A model generated the notes under the pieces. The model searched no databases and was not told where the DNA came from. It saw only the letters and a program-made list of their open reading frames with translations. DNA of 64,000 nucleotides from Pseudoalteromonas phenolica (GTDB lineage: Bacteria > Pseudomonadota > Gammaproteobacteria > Enterobacterales > Alteromonadaceae), in NCBI RefSeq assembly GCF_005876835.1, contig NZ_PPSW01000007.1, positions 310,001 through 374,000 on the forward strand, written 5' to 3'. Shown one piece after another: positions 46,682 through 57,754 of the stretch. The first letter of the stretch is position 1, and each line of letters opens with the position of its first letter. The translations under genes were made by a program, and so were the position numbers.

Positions 46682-47971
46682 GTGTTTAAGTGGAATGAGG
46701 GTTCTCAATCAGCACAGGCAGCAATTTTAGAAAGACCTGCGGTTACAGCCAGTGAGTCGATTGAGAAGCAAACACAAGCGATTATTGATGATGTCATAGC
46801 AAGCGGTGACAACGCATTACTTGAGTTTGCTAAAAAGTTCGACAAACGTGAACAACCTCGTTTACGTGTGCCGAGCGAAGAAATAGTGCAAAGTGAAGGC
46901 TTGCTTGAACCGTCTTTAAAACAAGCCATTGATTTAGCTTATAGCAACATCAAAGCGTTTCACCAACAACAACAACCGGTGTCTAAAAAGATTGAAACCG
47001 CACCGGGCGTGGTGTGTGAATTAAAATTTGAAGCCATCGATGCTATTGGTCTTTATGTACCAGGTGGCAGTGCGCCACTGCCTTCCTCTGTTTTAATGCA
47101 AGGCGTGTGTGCACAGCTATCAGGCGCCAAAACTGTGGTATTAGCAACCCCGGTAAATGGTGATCAACGCATTCACCCTGCCATTTTATATGCAGCTAAG
47201 CTTTGCGGTATCACCACTATCGTTGAAAGTGGCGGCGCTGGTGTTATCGCCGCTATGGCGTATGGCACCGAGTCGGTTCCTAAAGTAAACAAAGTATTTG
47301 GCCCTGGTAACAGCTATGTGACCATGGCAAAACAACTGCTGAGTCAGTCTGTTCCTGGGTTTGCGATTGATATGCCTGCAGGCCCTTCTGAAGTAATGGT
47401 TATTGCAGATGAGCGCGCGAACCCGGCTTTTATCGCTGCTGATTTACTCTCTCAGGCAGAGCACGGACGAGACTCTCAAGTGCTGCTTGTCTGTAACTCT
47501 GAAGAAATCATTGCCCTAACAAAGCAGCAAATTGAGCTTCAGCTTGAAACCTTATCTCGTGCAGATATCGCACGTGCGGCGCTAGAAAACAGTGCCTTGA
47601 TATTAGTTGATGACATTGCACAGGCGTTTGACGTTTCTGCCAAATATGGTCCTGAACACCTTATTTTACAAATTGACCAAGCCGACCAATATGTCGGGTT
47701 AGTTAAAAATGCAGGCTCAGTGTTTGTTGGTGATTATACGCCTGAATCTGCAGGCGACTATGCCTCTGGTACAAATCATGTTTTACCAACTTATGGCTAC
47801 AGTAAAGTCTACTCAAGTCTTAATTTAATGGACTTCTATAGAACATATACTGTGCAAAGTATTACCCCTTCGGGTTTAGTGAATTTAAGCAAAGCGATTT
47901 TACCGCTTGCTGATGCAGAAGGATTAGACGCACACGCTAATGCCGTTAAAGTGCGTTTGGAGAATTTGTAA
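46682..47971 (+). CDS. hisD: Histidinol dehydrogenase
   Basis: HisD oxidises histidinol to histidine in two NAD-dependent, zinc-requiring steps. The 429-residue protein has YVPGGSAPLPSSVLM near 120, AGPSEVMVIADERANP near 235, LLSQAEHGRDSQ with the zinc-binding residues near 258, and GDYASGTNHVLPTYG near 355. It starts at GTG 46682 with GGAG inside the hisG end. It abuts hisC with no gap. Confidence 0.97.
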   Translation: MFKWNEGSQSAQAAILERPAVTASESIEKQTQAIIDDVIASGDNALLEFAKKFDKREQPRLRVPSEEIVQSEGLLEPSLKQAIDLAYSNIKAFHQQQQPVSKKIETAPGVVCELKFEAIDAIGLYVPGGSAPLPSSVLMQGVCAQLSGAKTVVLATPVNGDQRIHPAILYAAKLCGITTIVESGGAGVIAAMAYGTESVPKVNKVFGPGNSYVTMAKQLLSQSVPGFAIDMPAGPSEVMVIADERANPAFIAADLLSQAEHGRDSQVLLVCNSEEIIALTKQQIELQLETLSRADIARAALENSALILVDDIAQAFDVSAKYGPEHLILQIDQADQYVGLVKNAGSVFVGDYTPESAGDYASGTNHVLPTYGYSKVYSSLNLMDFYRTYTVQSITPSGLVNLSKAILPLADAEGLDAHANAVKVRLENL

Positions 47972-49027
47972 ATGAGTGATGTGATAGCCTCGCTACTACC
48001 AAAGAACATCAATGAGCTAAAAGCGTATAGCTCAGCTAAAAGCATGAAGCTATCGGGCTCAACTTGGTTAAATGCCAATGAAAGCCCGTATACGAAAACT
48101 TTTGACGTAAGTTTAGATAACTTGAATCGTTATCCTGATCCTCAACCGCAAGCAGTGATTAATGCATACGCTGACTATGCAGGTGTGAGCGAAGAAAATG
48201 TATTAATGACGCGCGGTGCTGACGAAGGAATTGAGCTGTTAGTTAGAACTTTCTGCGAGCCGGGCAAAGATTCAATCAGCATTTTTGCACCAACTTACGG
48301 CATGTATAAAGTCACGGCTGATACACACAATGTCGCATTGAATGTATTGAGCCAAGAGCAACTAATTAATGACGATAAAACTACAATTTGTGAAGCGTGT
48401 GCGCAATCAAAACTTGTCTTTATCTGTAATCCAAATAATCCGACCGGCGCAATTTTACCTGTAGAAAAAATTGCTGAAATTGCGGATGAATTGTCTGGAA
48501 AGGCCATTGTTGTTGTAGACGAAGCCTATATTGAATTTTGTGAGGCTTACTCTTCTGTGAGTCTGTTACAAGACTTCAAAAATGTCGTTGTTTTGAGAAC
48601 ACTTTCTAAAGCATTTGCCTTAGCGGGTTTAAGAACGGGCTTCATGCTTTCTAACAGCGAGTTATTGAATGTTGTCAGAAAGGTCATCGCACCTTACCCA
48701 GTTTCGACTGTGGTTGCTGCGATTGCAGCACAAGCATTAAGTAAAGATGCCATCACCCAAGTAAAACGCCAAGTGCAAATTTTAAACTCAGCGAAAGCTG
48801 AGCTTTCGTTAGCGCTTAAAAACAATAAGCAAGTAGTCACTGTTTTAGAAAGCTATGCAAACTTTGTCACTATCCGCCTAAAAGACAAAAAATCGATTGA
48901 TGTAGCCATGCAATCAGGTTTGATCATGCGCCCATTTGTATTATTCGACCAAGATGATTGGATCAGGATTTCAATCGGCACAGAGCAAGAATTACAACAA
49001 GTCACCGACTGGCTGAATGGCTTCTAA
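47972..49027 (+). CDS. hisC: Histidinol-phosphate aminotransferase
   Basis: HisC is a PLP enzyme that makes histidinol phosphate from imidazole acetol phosphate and glutamate. The 351-residue protein has NPNNPTGAILP near 154, VVDEAYIEF near 186 and LRTLSKAFALAGLRTGFM near 208, in which the lysine binds PLP. The start directly follows the hisD stop, with GGAG nine bases upstream. Confidence 0.97.
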   Translation: MSDVIASLLPKNINELKAYSSAKSMKLSGSTWLNANESPYTKTFDVSLDNLNRYPDPQPQAVINAYADYAGVSEENVLMTRGADEGIELLVRTFCEPGKDSISIFAPTYGMYKVTADTHNVALNVLSQEQLINDDKTTICEACAQSKLVFICNPNNPTGAILPVEKIAEIADELSGKAIVVVDEAYIEFCEAYSSVSLLQDFKNVVVLRTLSKAFALAGLRTGFMLSNSELLNVVRKVIAPYPVSTVVAAIAAQALSKDAITQVKRQVQILNSAKAELSLALKNNKQVVTVLESYANFVTIRLKDKKSIDVAMQSGLIMRPFVLFDQDDWIRISIGTEQELQQVTDWLNGF

Positions 49028-49043
49028 GTAGTAAGGAATAAAA

Positions 49044-50105
49044 ATGAGTCAACCATACCTATTTATCGACCGAGACGGCACCTTAATTGATGAGCCAATC
49101 ACGGATAAACAAGTCGACAGTCTAGAAAAGCTAGTATTACTGCCAAATGTTATTCCTGCGCTTTTACAACTTCAAGCTGCAGGTTACCGCTTAATCATGG
49201 TGTCAAACCAAGATGGCTTAGGCACTGATAGCTTCCCAACCGCTGACTTCGATATTGCACAAGACAAGATGATGGAAATTTTTTCATCACAAGGGATCAA
49301 GTTCGATGACGTGTTGATCTGCCCACACTTCGATGAAGATAACTGTAATTGTCGAAAACCTAAAACAGGCTTGCTTACAGAATTAATGCGTTCAGGAAAA
49401 GTCGACCTTGCTAAATCTTATGTCATTGGCGACCGTCAAACTGATTTAGGCCTTGCTGATAACTTGTGTATTCAAGGTATTCTTTATGAAGGTGACTGGC
49501 CGCAAATTGTTACTCTATTAACCACTCTGAATCGTGAAGCATCAGTAACTCGAAACACCAAAGAAACACAAATTGATGTTGCTGTTAATCTTGACCGAGG
49601 CGTAAGCGGAGAAATTTCTACAGGGTTAGGTTTCTTTGATCACATGTTGGATCAAATTAGAACCCACGCCAATATCTATCTTAATATTAAGGCCTCTGGT
49701 GACTTACACATTGACGAGCACCACTTAGTTGAAGATATCGGTATCGCGCTTGGCCAAGTTGTAAAACAAGCCCTTGGTACAAAAACGCAAATTAACCGAT
49801 ATGGCTTTGCGCTGCCAATGGATGAATGTAAAGCAGAATGTCAGATTGATTTATCAGGCCGCGCCTCATTCGTACTTAATGCCGAATTCTCCCGTGAAAA
49901 AGTCGGCGACTTAGATGTACAAATGGTTGAGCACTTCTTTAAATCGTTCTCTGATAATGCAGCTGTGAGTTTGATCTTGTCTGTATCAGAGGGTAATTGT
50001 CACCACCAAGTAGAAGGGTTATTTAAAGCTTTCTCAAGAGCATTACGCGTGGCAATCCAAAAAGATGCAAGCCAGTTAACAGCAAGCTCTAAGGGATGTT
50101 TATGA
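49044..50105 (+). CDS. hisB: Bifunctional histidinol phosphatase / imidazoleglycerol-phosphate dehydratase
   Basis: The fused HisB of gammaproteobacteria, 353 residues: the N-terminal HAD phosphatase (residues 1-165) has [12 protein letters not shown] with the nucleophilic Asp, VSNQDGLG, and a zinc-binding [14 protein letters not shown]. The C-terminal dehydratase (residues 170-353) has [25 protein letters not shown] and the late [13 protein letters not shown]. Its last codons overlap the hisH start. Confidence 0.97.
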   Translation: MSQPYLFIDRDGTLIDEPITDKQVDSLEKLVLLPNVIPALLQLQAAGYRLIMVSNQDGLGTDSFPTADFDIAQDKMMEIFSSQGIKFDDVLICPHFDEDNCNCRKPKTGLLTELMRSGKVDLAKSYVIGDRQTDLGLADNLCIQGILYEGDWPQIVTLLTTLNREASVTRNTKETQIDVAVNLDRGVSGEISTGLGFFDHMLDQIRTHANIYLNIKASGDLHIDEHHLVEDIGIALGQVVKQALGTKTQINRYGFALPMDECKAECQIDLSGRASFVLNAEFSREKVGDLDVQMVEHFFKSFSDNAAVSLILSVSEGNCHHQVEGLFKAFSRALRVAIQKDASQLTASSKGCL

Positions 50106-50692
50106 TAGCCATTATAAATACCGGCTGTGCCAATATTAACTCAGTGCGTTTTGCATTTGACCGATTAGGCGCTAACCCTGAAATTATTACTGCTCCTGAA
50201 CAACTAGCACAATTTGACAGAGCAATACTTCCTGGTGTTGGCCACGCGTCTGTTGCAATGAAGCGTTTACTTGATAATGGTTGGCAGCAAGCCATTGATG
50301 AATATCAAAAACCATTAATGGGCATATGTTTAGGTATGCAGCTTTTGTGTGAGAAGACTTCAGAAGGTGACGTTGACTGCTTGAACAAGATCCCAGGTGC
50401 AGTTACGCAGCTAGAAGTTGGCAAGTTAACAGCACCACACATGGGCTGGAATAATTTAGGAATTGAAAAACCTCACGCGTTGACACAAGGGATCACTTCA
50501 CAAGATCAAGTGTACTTTGTGCATAGCTTTGCGCACAGTGTAAACGACTACACTTTGGCATCTGGTGAATATGGTCAAGCCTTTTCTGCCATCGTCTGTA
50601 AAGACAACTACGCAGGTATGCAATTTCACCCTGAAAAAAGTGCACAAGTCGGTGCTAAGCTTTTAACAAACTTTTTAAATTGGAATGTATAG
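50102..50692 (+). CDS. hisH: Imidazole glycerol phosphate synthase, glutaminase subunit
   Basis: HisH supplies ammonia from glutamine to HisF. The 196-residue protein starts [14 protein letters not shown] after the initial Met, with GICLGMQLL (the nucleophilic Cys) near 77 and MQFHPEKS (His and Glu) near 180. The ATG at 50102 overlaps the hisB stop and has AGGG six bases upstream; a second ATG two codons earlier is less likely because it lies on that site. Confidence 0.96.
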   Translation: MIAIINTGCANINSVRFAFDRLGANPEIITAPEQLAQFDRAILPGVGHASVAMKRLLDNGWQQAIDEYQKPLMGICLGMQLLCEKTSEGDVDCLNKIPGAVTQLEVGKLTAPHMGWNNLGIEKPHALTQGITSQDQVYFVHSFAHSVNDYTLASGEYGQAFSAIVCKDNYAGMQFHPEKSAQVGAKLLTNFLNWNV

Positions 50693-50704
50693 GCAGAGGT
50701 TAAC

Positions 50705-51439
50705 ATGATAATTCCAGCTTTAGATGTACTACAAAATCAAATTGTTCGCCTCTATCAAGGTAAATACGACACAGCGCAATTCTATCCATTTGAATTAGGA
50801 GCTCGCCTGCTTGCTTATCAAAACTCAGGGGCAGAAAAATTACATTTAGTAGATTTAGAAGGCGCTCGTGATCCGCAAAAGAAGCAATGGCAACAAATTC
50901 AAGCAGCAACAAAAGCATTAAACGTCCCTTACCAGGTCGGTGGCGGCGTGCGCAGCTATGAAGATGTAAAGCAATGGATTGAAGTTGGCGCAGCTCAAGT
51001 TGTTATTGGTTCAATGGCAGTAGATCAACAAACGCAAGTTGCAGAGTGGATCAAAGAGTTTGGCCCTGATAAATTTGTCATTGCACTTGATGTGAACAAA
51101 ACCGAATCTGGTTGGGCACCAGCAACACACGGTTGGATAAGCGATGCCGACAAAGACCTATTCACCTTACTCGACTTTTATGTGGAATTAGGTGTTGTTG
51201 ACTTTTTATGCACGGACATCAGTAAAGACGGCACTATGACAGGCCCCTCTTTTGCCTTGTATGAAGAAATCGTTGCTCATAATAACAGCATAAAAGTACA
51301 AGCCTCTGGTGGGGTAAGTTCATTAGACGACATTAAGCGACTCGCTGAAATTGGTGTAGGCGGTGTCATATTAGGTAAATCACTTCTTGATGGTGCTTTT
51401 ACAGTTGAGGAGGCACTTGCATGTTATCAAAACGCATAA
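50705..51439 (+). CDS. hisA: Phosphoribosylformimino-5-aminoimidazole carboxamide ribotide isomerase
   Basis: HisA opens the ribose ring of ProFAR to PRFAR. The 244-residue barrel starts [20 protein letters not shown], with the catalytic Asp in ALDV. It has [12 protein letters not shown] near 80 and [14 protein letters not shown] near 170, which carry the second catalytic Asp and phosphate contacts, and [12 protein letters not shown] near 200. Its end overlaps hisF by 19 bases. Confidence 0.96.
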   Translation: MIIPALDVLQNQIVRLYQGKYDTAQFYPFELGARLLAYQNSGAEKLHLVDLEGARDPQKKQWQQIQAATKALNVPYQVGGGVRSYEDVKQWIEVGAAQVVIGSMAVDQQTQVAEWIKEFGPDKFVIALDVNKTESGWAPATHGWISDADKDLFTLLDFYVELGVVDFLCTDISKDGTMTGPSFALYEEIVAHNNSIKVQASGGVSSLDDIKRLAEIGVGGVILGKSLLDGAFTVEEALACYQNA

Positions 51440-52200
51440 TTCCTTGCCTTGATGTAAAAAATGGTCAAGTAGTAAAAGGCGTTAAGTTTAAAGGTCACGA
51501 AGTTGTCGGTGACATTCTAGAACTCGCTGAGCTTTACAGTAAAGCCGGTGCTGATGAGCTGGTGTTCTATGAAATTTCTGCCAGTGTAGAAAAACGTCTA
51601 TTAGATGTCACTTGGGTAGAGCAAATCGCCCGTCACATCGATATTCCGTTTTGTGTTGCTGGTGGCATTAAGTCTGTTGCAGATGCCGCTAAAGTACTTG
51701 AAAGCGGTGCTGATAAAATCAGTATCAACAGCCCTGCGATACACAGACCAGAACTTATTAAAGAATTACACGATGAATTTGGTAAACAATGCGTGGTCGT
51801 GGGTATCGACAGCTTTTATGATGCTGAAACAGATCAATATCTTGTTTATCAGCTCACTGGCGATCCTAATGCGTCTTCAAGAACTCGTTATAAAACACAA
51901 GAATGGGTTAAACGTGTGCAAGATTTAGGCGCAGGTGAAATTGTTTTAAACTGCATGAACCAAGACGGTGTGCGTAAAGGCTACGACAATAAGCAATTAT
52001 CTGAAATAAGAGCGATTTGTGACGTGCCGCTTATCGCATCTGGGGGGGCAGGCACAATGCAAGACTTTGTTGATGTATTTGAGCAAAGCCAAGTTGACGG
52101 TGCTCTTGCAGCAAGCGTATTCCACAAAAACGTCATCGACATAAACGAACTTAAACAATACCTAACAAACAATGGGGTCGCAGCTAGATTATGCAACTAA
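51421..52200 (+). CDS. hisF: Imidazole glycerol phosphate synthase, cyclase subunit
   Basis: HisF makes imidazole glycerol phosphate and AICAR from PRFAR and ammonia delivered by HisH. The 259-residue barrel starts [24 protein letters not shown] with the catalytic Asp11, and has [13 protein letters not shown] near 77, [14 protein letters not shown] near 178 with the second catalytic Asp, and [13 protein letters not shown] near 202. GGAGG precedes its ATG, inside hisA. Its end overlaps hisI. Confidence 0.97.
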   Translation: MLSKRIIPCLDVKNGQVVKGVKFKGHEVVGDILELAELYSKAGADELVFYEISASVEKRLLDVTWVEQIARHIDIPFCVAGGIKSVADAAKVLESGADKISINSPAIHRPELIKELHDEFGKQCVVVGIDSFYDAETDQYLVYQLTGDPNASSRTRYKTQEWVKRVQDLGAGEIVLNCMNQDGVRKGYDNKQLSEIRAICDVPLIASGGAGTMQDFVDVFEQSQVDGALAASVFHKNVIDINELKQYLTNNGVAARLCN

Positions 52201-52802
52201 CCACAGAAAACTTATCAAAACTTGACTTTAAAAAGTCCGATATGCTGCCTGCGATTATTCAAGATGCAGCAACTGGGCAAATTCTGATGCAAGGTTTTAT
52301 GGACCAAGCGGCCATTGAAATGACTTTTGATAAAGGTCTAGTCACCTTTTATTCTCGCTCTAAACAGCGTTTATGGACTAAAGGTGAAACCTCAGAAAAC
52401 TATTTAGAGCTTGTGTCAGCACACACAGACTGTGACTTTGACTCAATCTTAGTGCTTGCTAATCCGAAAGGTCCAACCTGCCACTTAGGCACAACAAGTT
52501 GCTTTGGTGATGCAAAACCTAACTTAGCTTTTTTAGCTCAGCTTGAAAATGTCATTGTTGAACGTAAAGATGCAGATCCAGCATCAAGTTATACAGCGTC
52601 ATTGTTTGCAAAAGACTTAAGCCGCAGTTGTCAAAAAGTGGGCGAAGAAGGTGTAGAAGTCGCACTAGCCGCCATGAAAAAAGACAATGAAGAACTGCTT
52701 AATGAGTCAGCTGACTTGCTTTATCACCTAACGGTTTTATTGCAACGTAGCGAGTTAAACTTAAAAGATGTGATTGATACACTCGAGCAACGTCATAAGT
52801 AA
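52191..52802 (+). CDS. hisI: Bifunctional PR-AMP cyclohydrolase / PR-ATP pyrophosphatase
   Basis: HisIE carries out steps two and three of histidine synthesis. The 203-residue protein has the HisI domain (residues 1-110) with [18 protein letters not shown] and zinc-site residues in DCDFDSIL and [11 protein letters not shown]. The HisE domain (residues 115-203) has [16 protein letters not shown] and [13 protein letters not shown]. It is the last gene of the operon and overlaps hisF by ten bases. Confidence 0.96.
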   Translation: MQLTTENLSKLDFKKSDMLPAIIQDAATGQILMQGFMDQAAIEMTFDKGLVTFYSRSKQRLWTKGETSENYLELVSAHTDCDFDSILVLANPKGPTCHLGTTSCFGDAKPNLAFLAQLENVIVERKDADPASSYTASLFAKDLSRSCQKVGEEGVEVALAAMKKDNEELLNESADLLYHLTVLLQRSELNLKDVIDTLEQRHK

Positions 52803-52836
52803 TTAACCACAACTCAGGTTAAATCATAGAAAATAT

Positions 52837-52868
52837 AAAGCCCAAGTGATTAAAATAACTTGGGCTTT
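52837..52868 (+). terminator. Terminator of the his operon
   Basis: AAAGCCCAAGT / ACTTGGGCTTT with a ten-base loop, followed by T. It lies 35 bases past hisI and before the converging M61 peptidase gene. Confidence 0.9.
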
Positions 52869-52891
52869 TTTATTTCTTTTAAAAATGAAAA

Positions 52892-54691
52892 TTAGATCGC
52901 ATTTGGATGTTCTACACCAGTCCATGCTTTATACAATTTCGCCTGACGTTCAGTCGGAGCTTTAACTGCTTTCACCTTTTTAGGTTTATCAAAGTCAGAT
53001 GTAAGCTTTACTGTTGTTGTCATAAGTTGATGACGTCTAATAAAGCTCACTGTAACTTGTTGCTCTGGCTCAAACAAAGCCAGCGTTTCTTTTAATGACT
53101 TACGTACTTGACGTCCATCTAAAGCAACTAGCTTATCACCGGCAGTTAAACCACCTTGCCATGCAGAACTCTCTCTCGCTACATGATTTAAAATAAGTAG
53201 CTCGCCATTAGATTTTGCCATCACATCCAAACCAGCAACGGCTTTGCTATTGTCTGGGCGTGTATATTCTAAGCCAACAGTTGCAAGCAGCGCATCGAAG
53301 TCAATGCTTAGCGGTGATTCAACATTCTCTTTCCACCAGGTTGAATAATCCCGACCTGAAATTTGCTTTAAAATATTCTGAACATCTTGGCTATTAAAAC
53401 TTTTTGGTAGTTTAAACTGTTTATATAGTTCTGAATGCACATCTCTATAACTTACTTTACCTTCACTCTTATCTAGTAAGTCAATATCAAGTACTAGTGA
53501 CACTAATGACCCTTCTGAGTAAATATTGGTACTGAAGTTACGGCCATGATCGCCACCTGCGTTAATCCACTTATCAAAACTGGTTTCAGCAGCTGACTGC
53601 ACTTCTCTACCTGGCGTTTTTAAGTGACGCGAAATGGTTTTATTTAGATCTTTATAAAACTCTTCGTTGGTTGTTATTCCAGCGCTTAACAGTAAATAGT
53701 TTTCTAAATAACTGGTTGAGCCTTCAGACAACCACAATAAATCAGAGTAATTTGGCGCGATGTAATCGTAAGGTACTAAGCCTTCAGGACGGTAGTTTTT
53801 TACATTCCAAGTATGGAAAAATTCGTGTGCAGCCGTTGCGATGAAACCAATATAATCGTCACGCTTTGCAAACGAATCTCTATGCCTTTGGATAATGGTC
53901 GAATTTAAATGCTCTGTTGCACCACGAGCACCGCTGGTCGCATGTACCATAAATACATAGCGTTCATAAGGATAATCATGCCAAATTAAGCTGCCTGTTT
54001 TAACAAGCTTTTTGAGGTCAGAAAGCATTAATTCAACATCGTAATTACCCTCGCCCCAAATAACGAGTTCATATTTACGACCATCAACTTCAAATTTATA
54101 TAAGTCGTTAATACCTGTTTCGATAGGAGAATCTAATAAAATATCGTAGTTGTTCGCTTTGAAACTATGCTTGTCATCAGCGAAATCCATCCCTGAGACT
54201 GAACGCCACCCTTTTGGTACATCTAGGTCTACAGTTACTGGCTCTTGTCTAAATGAATCACTGAACATAAAAAAGCCTGATGCATCAATAAATGCGTGGC
54301 TATCATCAATATGGCGAGAACGCATGCCTAATTGATTAGCATAGACTTGGTATGAAATGTTAACTTCTGTTGGCTCGTCTAAATGAACTCGCCATGTATT
54401 TTTATCAATCTTTTTCCATTGAAGATTCTCTCCTCTTTCACTTTTTGCATCAAAAAAACGAATACCATTGGCAAGGTCTAAAATTTCATAACGACCTGTT
54501 CGCCAATCTGGGAGATGCACATCTAAATGTGCTTGAGCAGTTTTAGGAAAAGTAACTTTAACATCACCGAGGTGATGAGCCGGTTCATCTATCGATAATT
54601 TATATTCCACATCAGCAAATGCAGGAAAAGCTGTAAAAGCAGCCAGAAAAGAGAGTGTAATTTTATTCATACTGGTATTTGTAATATTCAT
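52892..54691 (-). CDS. M61 family glycyl aminopeptidase-type metallopeptidase with PDZ domain
   Basis: A 599-residue secreted or periplasmic enzyme. It has a signal peptide (ending FPAFA), an N-terminal beta-sandwich domain, and a catalytic domain with HEFFHTWNVKN (zinc site) near residue 285 and the LSEGSTSYLENY glutamate near 325. A PDZ-like region near 505-575 (AWQGGLTAGDKLVALDGRQVR) is followed by a short tail. M61 enzymes act on peptides with N-terminal Gly or Ala; the substrate here is not known. Start is ambiguous between 54691 and an ATG seven codons on, and neither has a strong ribosome site. Confidence 0.9.
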   Translation of the reverse strand: MNITNTSMNKITLSFLAAFTAFPAFADVEYKLSIDEPAHHLGDVKVTFPKTAQAHLDVHLPDWRTGRYEILDLANGIRFFDAKSERGENLQWKKIDKNTWRVHLDEPTEVNISYQVYANQLGMRSRHIDDSHAFIDASGFFMFSDSFRQEPVTVDLDVPKGWRSVSGMDFADDKHSFKANNYDILLDSPIETGINDLYKFEVDGRKYELVIWGEGNYDVELMLSDLKKLVKTGSLIWHDYPYERYVFMVHATSGARGATEHLNSTIIQRHRDSFAKRDDYIGFIATAAHEFFHTWNVKNYRPEGLVPYDYIAPNYSDLLWLSEGSTSYLENYLLLSAGITTNEEFYKDLNKTISRHLKTPGREVQSAAETSFDKWINAGGDHGRNFSTNIYSEGSLVSLVLDIDLLDKSEGKVSYRDVHSELYKQFKLPKSFNSQDVQNILKQISGRDYSTWWKENVESPLSIDFDALLATVGLEYTRPDNSKAVAGLDVMAKSNGELLILNHVARESSAWQGGLTAGDKLVALDGRQVRKSLKETLALFEPEQQVTVSFIRRHQLMTTTVKLTSDFDKPKKVKAVKAPTERQAKLYKAWTGVEHPNAI

Positions 54692-54845
54692 AGAAAAGTA
54701 TAAGAAAAGGCTAACAAACTCCCCTTAAAAAGTTTAATAAAAGAGATAAACTACATATCATCAGGCTTGTTGTGATATGTAACAAATAAATTGCCTTCAA
54801 AAATGAGATAATTGTTGTAAACTTAAAGTGTTAATGAATTTATAG

Positions 54846-56399
54846 ATGGCAAAATTTGTGACCAATAAAGATGCGCTTATAGAAAAAAAATTAAAACAAG
54901 CAGTTAAAGCACGAGCTGAACTCGAGAATGCGCATAAAGATCAAATACAGATTCTGAGTAATTTTGCGGCGAAGCTCGCAGTGAGTAGCAAAGGTCAAGA
55001 TGTTGCTCTAGATAATCTTTTGGCTAAATTTAGACAAGCACTTAGTAAAGGCGTGAGCTTTGATGATTTAGCGCCTCTTATTAATACCATTACTCAATCT
55101 CTCAAAAATCAAGAATCTGTAAACGCTGAAAATCATCAAAAGCTTTCAAGCAGTATTTCTGACGCAGGTAGACAACTGCAAAAGCTTAAAGGTATCCCAG
55201 ATGATACCCGTCGCAAGCTACGAAACTTATTAGATCACGAATTGACTGAAGTGAATGTCAGTTATGAATTCTTGCCGGTTTTTGAAAAGCTCATTGTTAT
55301 CTATCAAAAAGTGTTAGCTGTTAAAACAAGCTTTGACGCTTCAGCAAAAACATCAACAATGCAAAAGCCTGAATTGGCCAGTGAATTATTAACCTTAGCC
55401 AATGAAATTACATTCGAGGACGATGTAGCAAAAGAAGTCATCGATATTAAAACGACACTATCTCAGTCAGCAGAAGTCGATGTTTTACTTGATTGTGCGA
55501 TTGCTATCATAGAGATAATTGCAAACAGCATTGCTAGAGAACGTCAATCTGCTCAAGGTTTTTTAGTTTCACTAAATCAAACTCTAGAAGAATTACACGC
55601 TTCAATCCTTAGTACGACTAATTCGACTAAGCATATGAGTGCCGAGCTTTCAGGTCTCAATAAACAAATTGAGACTAAAATCAAACTTTTAAATGAACAA
55701 ACGCAAAAAGCGACATCTATTTCAGATTTAAAAGAACTGGTTGACGGTGAATTAAAGCTCTTGAGAAAAGACTTAATCAAAAGAGAAGAGTTAGAGCAAA
55801 AGGATAAAGCGGATTTACTCGCCAGTTTTGAGCAAATTAATACACGTATTAATGTTTTAGAGACTAAAGTTAATACTTACAAGAAAAGGCTTTCTGAACA
55901 GCAATTTAAAAGCTTACTAGACGGCTTAACAAAACTCCCCAACCGTGCAGCGTTCGATGATAGGTTTAACCAAGAATTCCACATGTTCGAACAGCATGGT
56001 AATGAAACGACTTTGGTTGTTATCGATGTCGATTTCTTTAAATCAATCAACGATCAATATGGTCATAGTGCTGGCGATAAAACACTTCAAGTAATCGCTA
56101 GAGCTTTAAAGAAAGCAATACGTAAATCAGATTTCATTGCCCGTTATGGCGGTGAAGAGTTTGTTTTATTAATGCCTGGTATGCCTTTAACGCATGCCAA
56201 AGCACCATTAGAGAAGATTAGGAATACAATTAAAGCAATTCCATTTAAGTTTAAAGATAAGCAAGTACAAATAACTGTGTCTTTAGGAGCGACGCAATTT
56301 AAAAAAGGTGATACACCTTTGGCAGCTTTTGATAGAGCTGATGATGCACTTTACGAAGCAAAAAACAGTGGTAGAGATCGCCTTTGCATTCGTAAATAA
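54846..56399 (+). CDS. Diguanylate cyclase with N-terminal coiled coil
   Basis: A 517-residue cytoplasmic protein. Residues 1-345 are mostly helical with coiled coils and no membrane helix. Residues 350-517 form a GGDEF domain, with [14 protein letters not shown] near 361, the active site GGEEF at 435-439 and the product-inhibition site RKSD at 426-429, five residues before it. It should make cyclic di-GMP from two GTP and be inhibited by its product. It precedes ppnN by eight bases with the same direction, so it is probably cotranscribed with it. Confidence 0.9.
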   Translation: MAKFVTNKDALIEKKLKQAVKARAELENAHKDQIQILSNFAAKLAVSSKGQDVALDNLLAKFRQALSKGVSFDDLAPLINTITQSLKNQESVNAENHQKLSSSISDAGRQLQKLKGIPDDTRRKLRNLLDHELTEVNVSYEFLPVFEKLIVIYQKVLAVKTSFDASAKTSTMQKPELASELLTLANEITFEDDVAKEVIDIKTTLSQSAEVDVLLDCAIAIIEIIANSIARERQSAQGFLVSLNQTLEELHASILSTTNSTKHMSAELSGLNKQIETKIKLLNEQTQKATSISDLKELVDGELKLLRKDLIKREELEQKDKADLLASFEQINTRINVLETKVNTYKKRLSEQQFKSLLDGLTKLPNRAAFDDRFNQEFHMFEQHGNETTLVVIDVDFFKSINDQYGHSAGDKTLQVIARALKKAIRKSDFIARYGGEEFVLLMPGMPLTHAKAPLEKIRNTIKAIPFKFKDKQVQITVSLGATQFKKGDTPLAAFDRADDALYEAKNSGRDRLCIRK

Positions 56400-56413
56400 C
56401 AAGGAGAATGCCT

Positions 56414-57754
56414 ATGCAAGTCCAACTAAATCCAACTGGCGTACTTAATTTACTTTCAAAGCTTGAAGTCGACCTTTTACAAGCCTCTTCAAGTACAGAA
56501 AGGTATAAACTTTTTAGAAACTGCGTATTAGCTGTATTAAACGTAGGTAGTCATACTGATTCTAGCAGTGAAATCTACGACAAATACCAAGATTTTGATG
56601 TAAAACTCATCGCCAGAGAACGCGGCATAAAAATTGAGTTAGACAATCCCCCCGAAACTGCCTTTGTAGATGGAAGAATAATCACAGGTATCCATGAACA
56701 TATCTTTTCTGTGATCCGTGATTTGTTATTTATTTATCAACGCCACGAGCCAACTGAAGACGAGCAACAAATTACTCATATGGTCTTTGATATGCTCAGA
56801 AACGCCTCTGCGTTACCTGTTAATACAGACCCAAATATGATTGTTTGTTGGGGCGGTCATTCAATCAGTGAAATCGAGTATAAATACACGAAAGAAGTCG
56901 GATATGAACTAGGCTTACGCGGGCTAAATATTTGTACCGGCTGTGGACCTGGGGCAATGAAAGGCCCTATGAAAGGCGCAACCATTGGTCATGCAAAACA
57001 ACGTATTACTAGTAACCGTTATTTAGGCCTAACTGAACCGAGTATTATCGCCGCAGAGCCCCCTAACCCTATCGTTAATGAGCTTGTAATATTACCCGAT
57101 ATCGAAAAACGTTTGGAAGCATTTGTCAGAACTGCGCATGGCATTATCATTTTCCCTGGTGGTGCAGGAACAGCTGAAGAGCTTCTATATTTATTAGGTA
57201 TACTGTTACACCCTGATAATCAAAAACAATGCCTACCCGTTATTTTAACAGGTCCTGAATCATCAGCTGATTATTTCAAAGAAATCTGCCAATTTGTTGA
57301 AGATACGCTCGGTGAAGAAGCTTTAAGTAAATTTGAAGTGATTGTTGGCGATCCACAAAAAGTTGCTGTCACTCTCAAGCAATCTATGCCTAAGGTTAGG
57401 GAATATAGAAAATCTCAGGGCGATGCTTATTATTTTAACTGGACGCTAAAAATTGAGCACCAGTTCCAAATGCCATTTGATCCAACTCATGAAAACATGG
57501 CTAATTTGAACTTATCCTTAAATCAGAATAAAGAGCTTCTTGCAGCTGATTTGCGTAGAGCATTTTCAGGTATAGTAGCTGGTAATGTTAAGGATGAAGG
57601 CATTAGAGAAATCAAAAAGCATGGACCTTACCAGCTTCATGGTGAAACATCGTTAATGGAAAAAATGGACACCCTATTACAAGCATTTGTAGAGCAAGGC
57701 CGTATGAAGTTACCTGGCAGTAAATATACGCCGTGTTATGTAGTGAATAAATGA
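56414..57754 (+). CDS. ppnN: Pyrimidine/purine nucleotide 5'-monophosphate nucleosidase PpnN
   Basis: PpnN (YgdH) splits nucleoside monophosphates into base and ribose 5-phosphate and is controlled by (p)ppGpp in E. coli. The 446-residue protein has the Rossmann lysine decarboxylase-type core with [16 protein letters not shown] near 177 and [19 protein letters not shown] near 242. The start at 56414 fits AAGGAG seven bases upstream; an ATG six bases earlier is too close. It overlaps xni by four bases (ATGA). Confidence 0.94.
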   Translation: MQVQLNPTGVLNLLSKLEVDLLQASSSTERYKLFRNCVLAVLNVGSHTDSSSEIYDKYQDFDVKLIARERGIKIELDNPPETAFVDGRIITGIHEHIFSVIRDLLFIYQRHEPTEDEQQITHMVFDMLRNASALPVNTDPNMIVCWGGHSISEIEYKYTKEVGYELGLRGLNICTGCGPGAMKGPMKGATIGHAKQRITSNRYLGLTEPSIIAAEPPNPIVNELVILPDIEKRLEAFVRTAHGIIIFPGGAGTAEELLYLLGILLHPDNQKQCLPVILTGPESSADYFKEICQFVEDTLGEEALSKFEVIVGDPQKVAVTLKQSMPKVREYRKSQGDAYYFNWTLKIEHQFQMPFDPTHENMANLNLSLNQNKELLAADLRRAFSGIVAGNVKDEGIREIKKHGPYQLHGETSLMEKMDTLLQAFVEQGRMKLPGSKYTPCYVVNK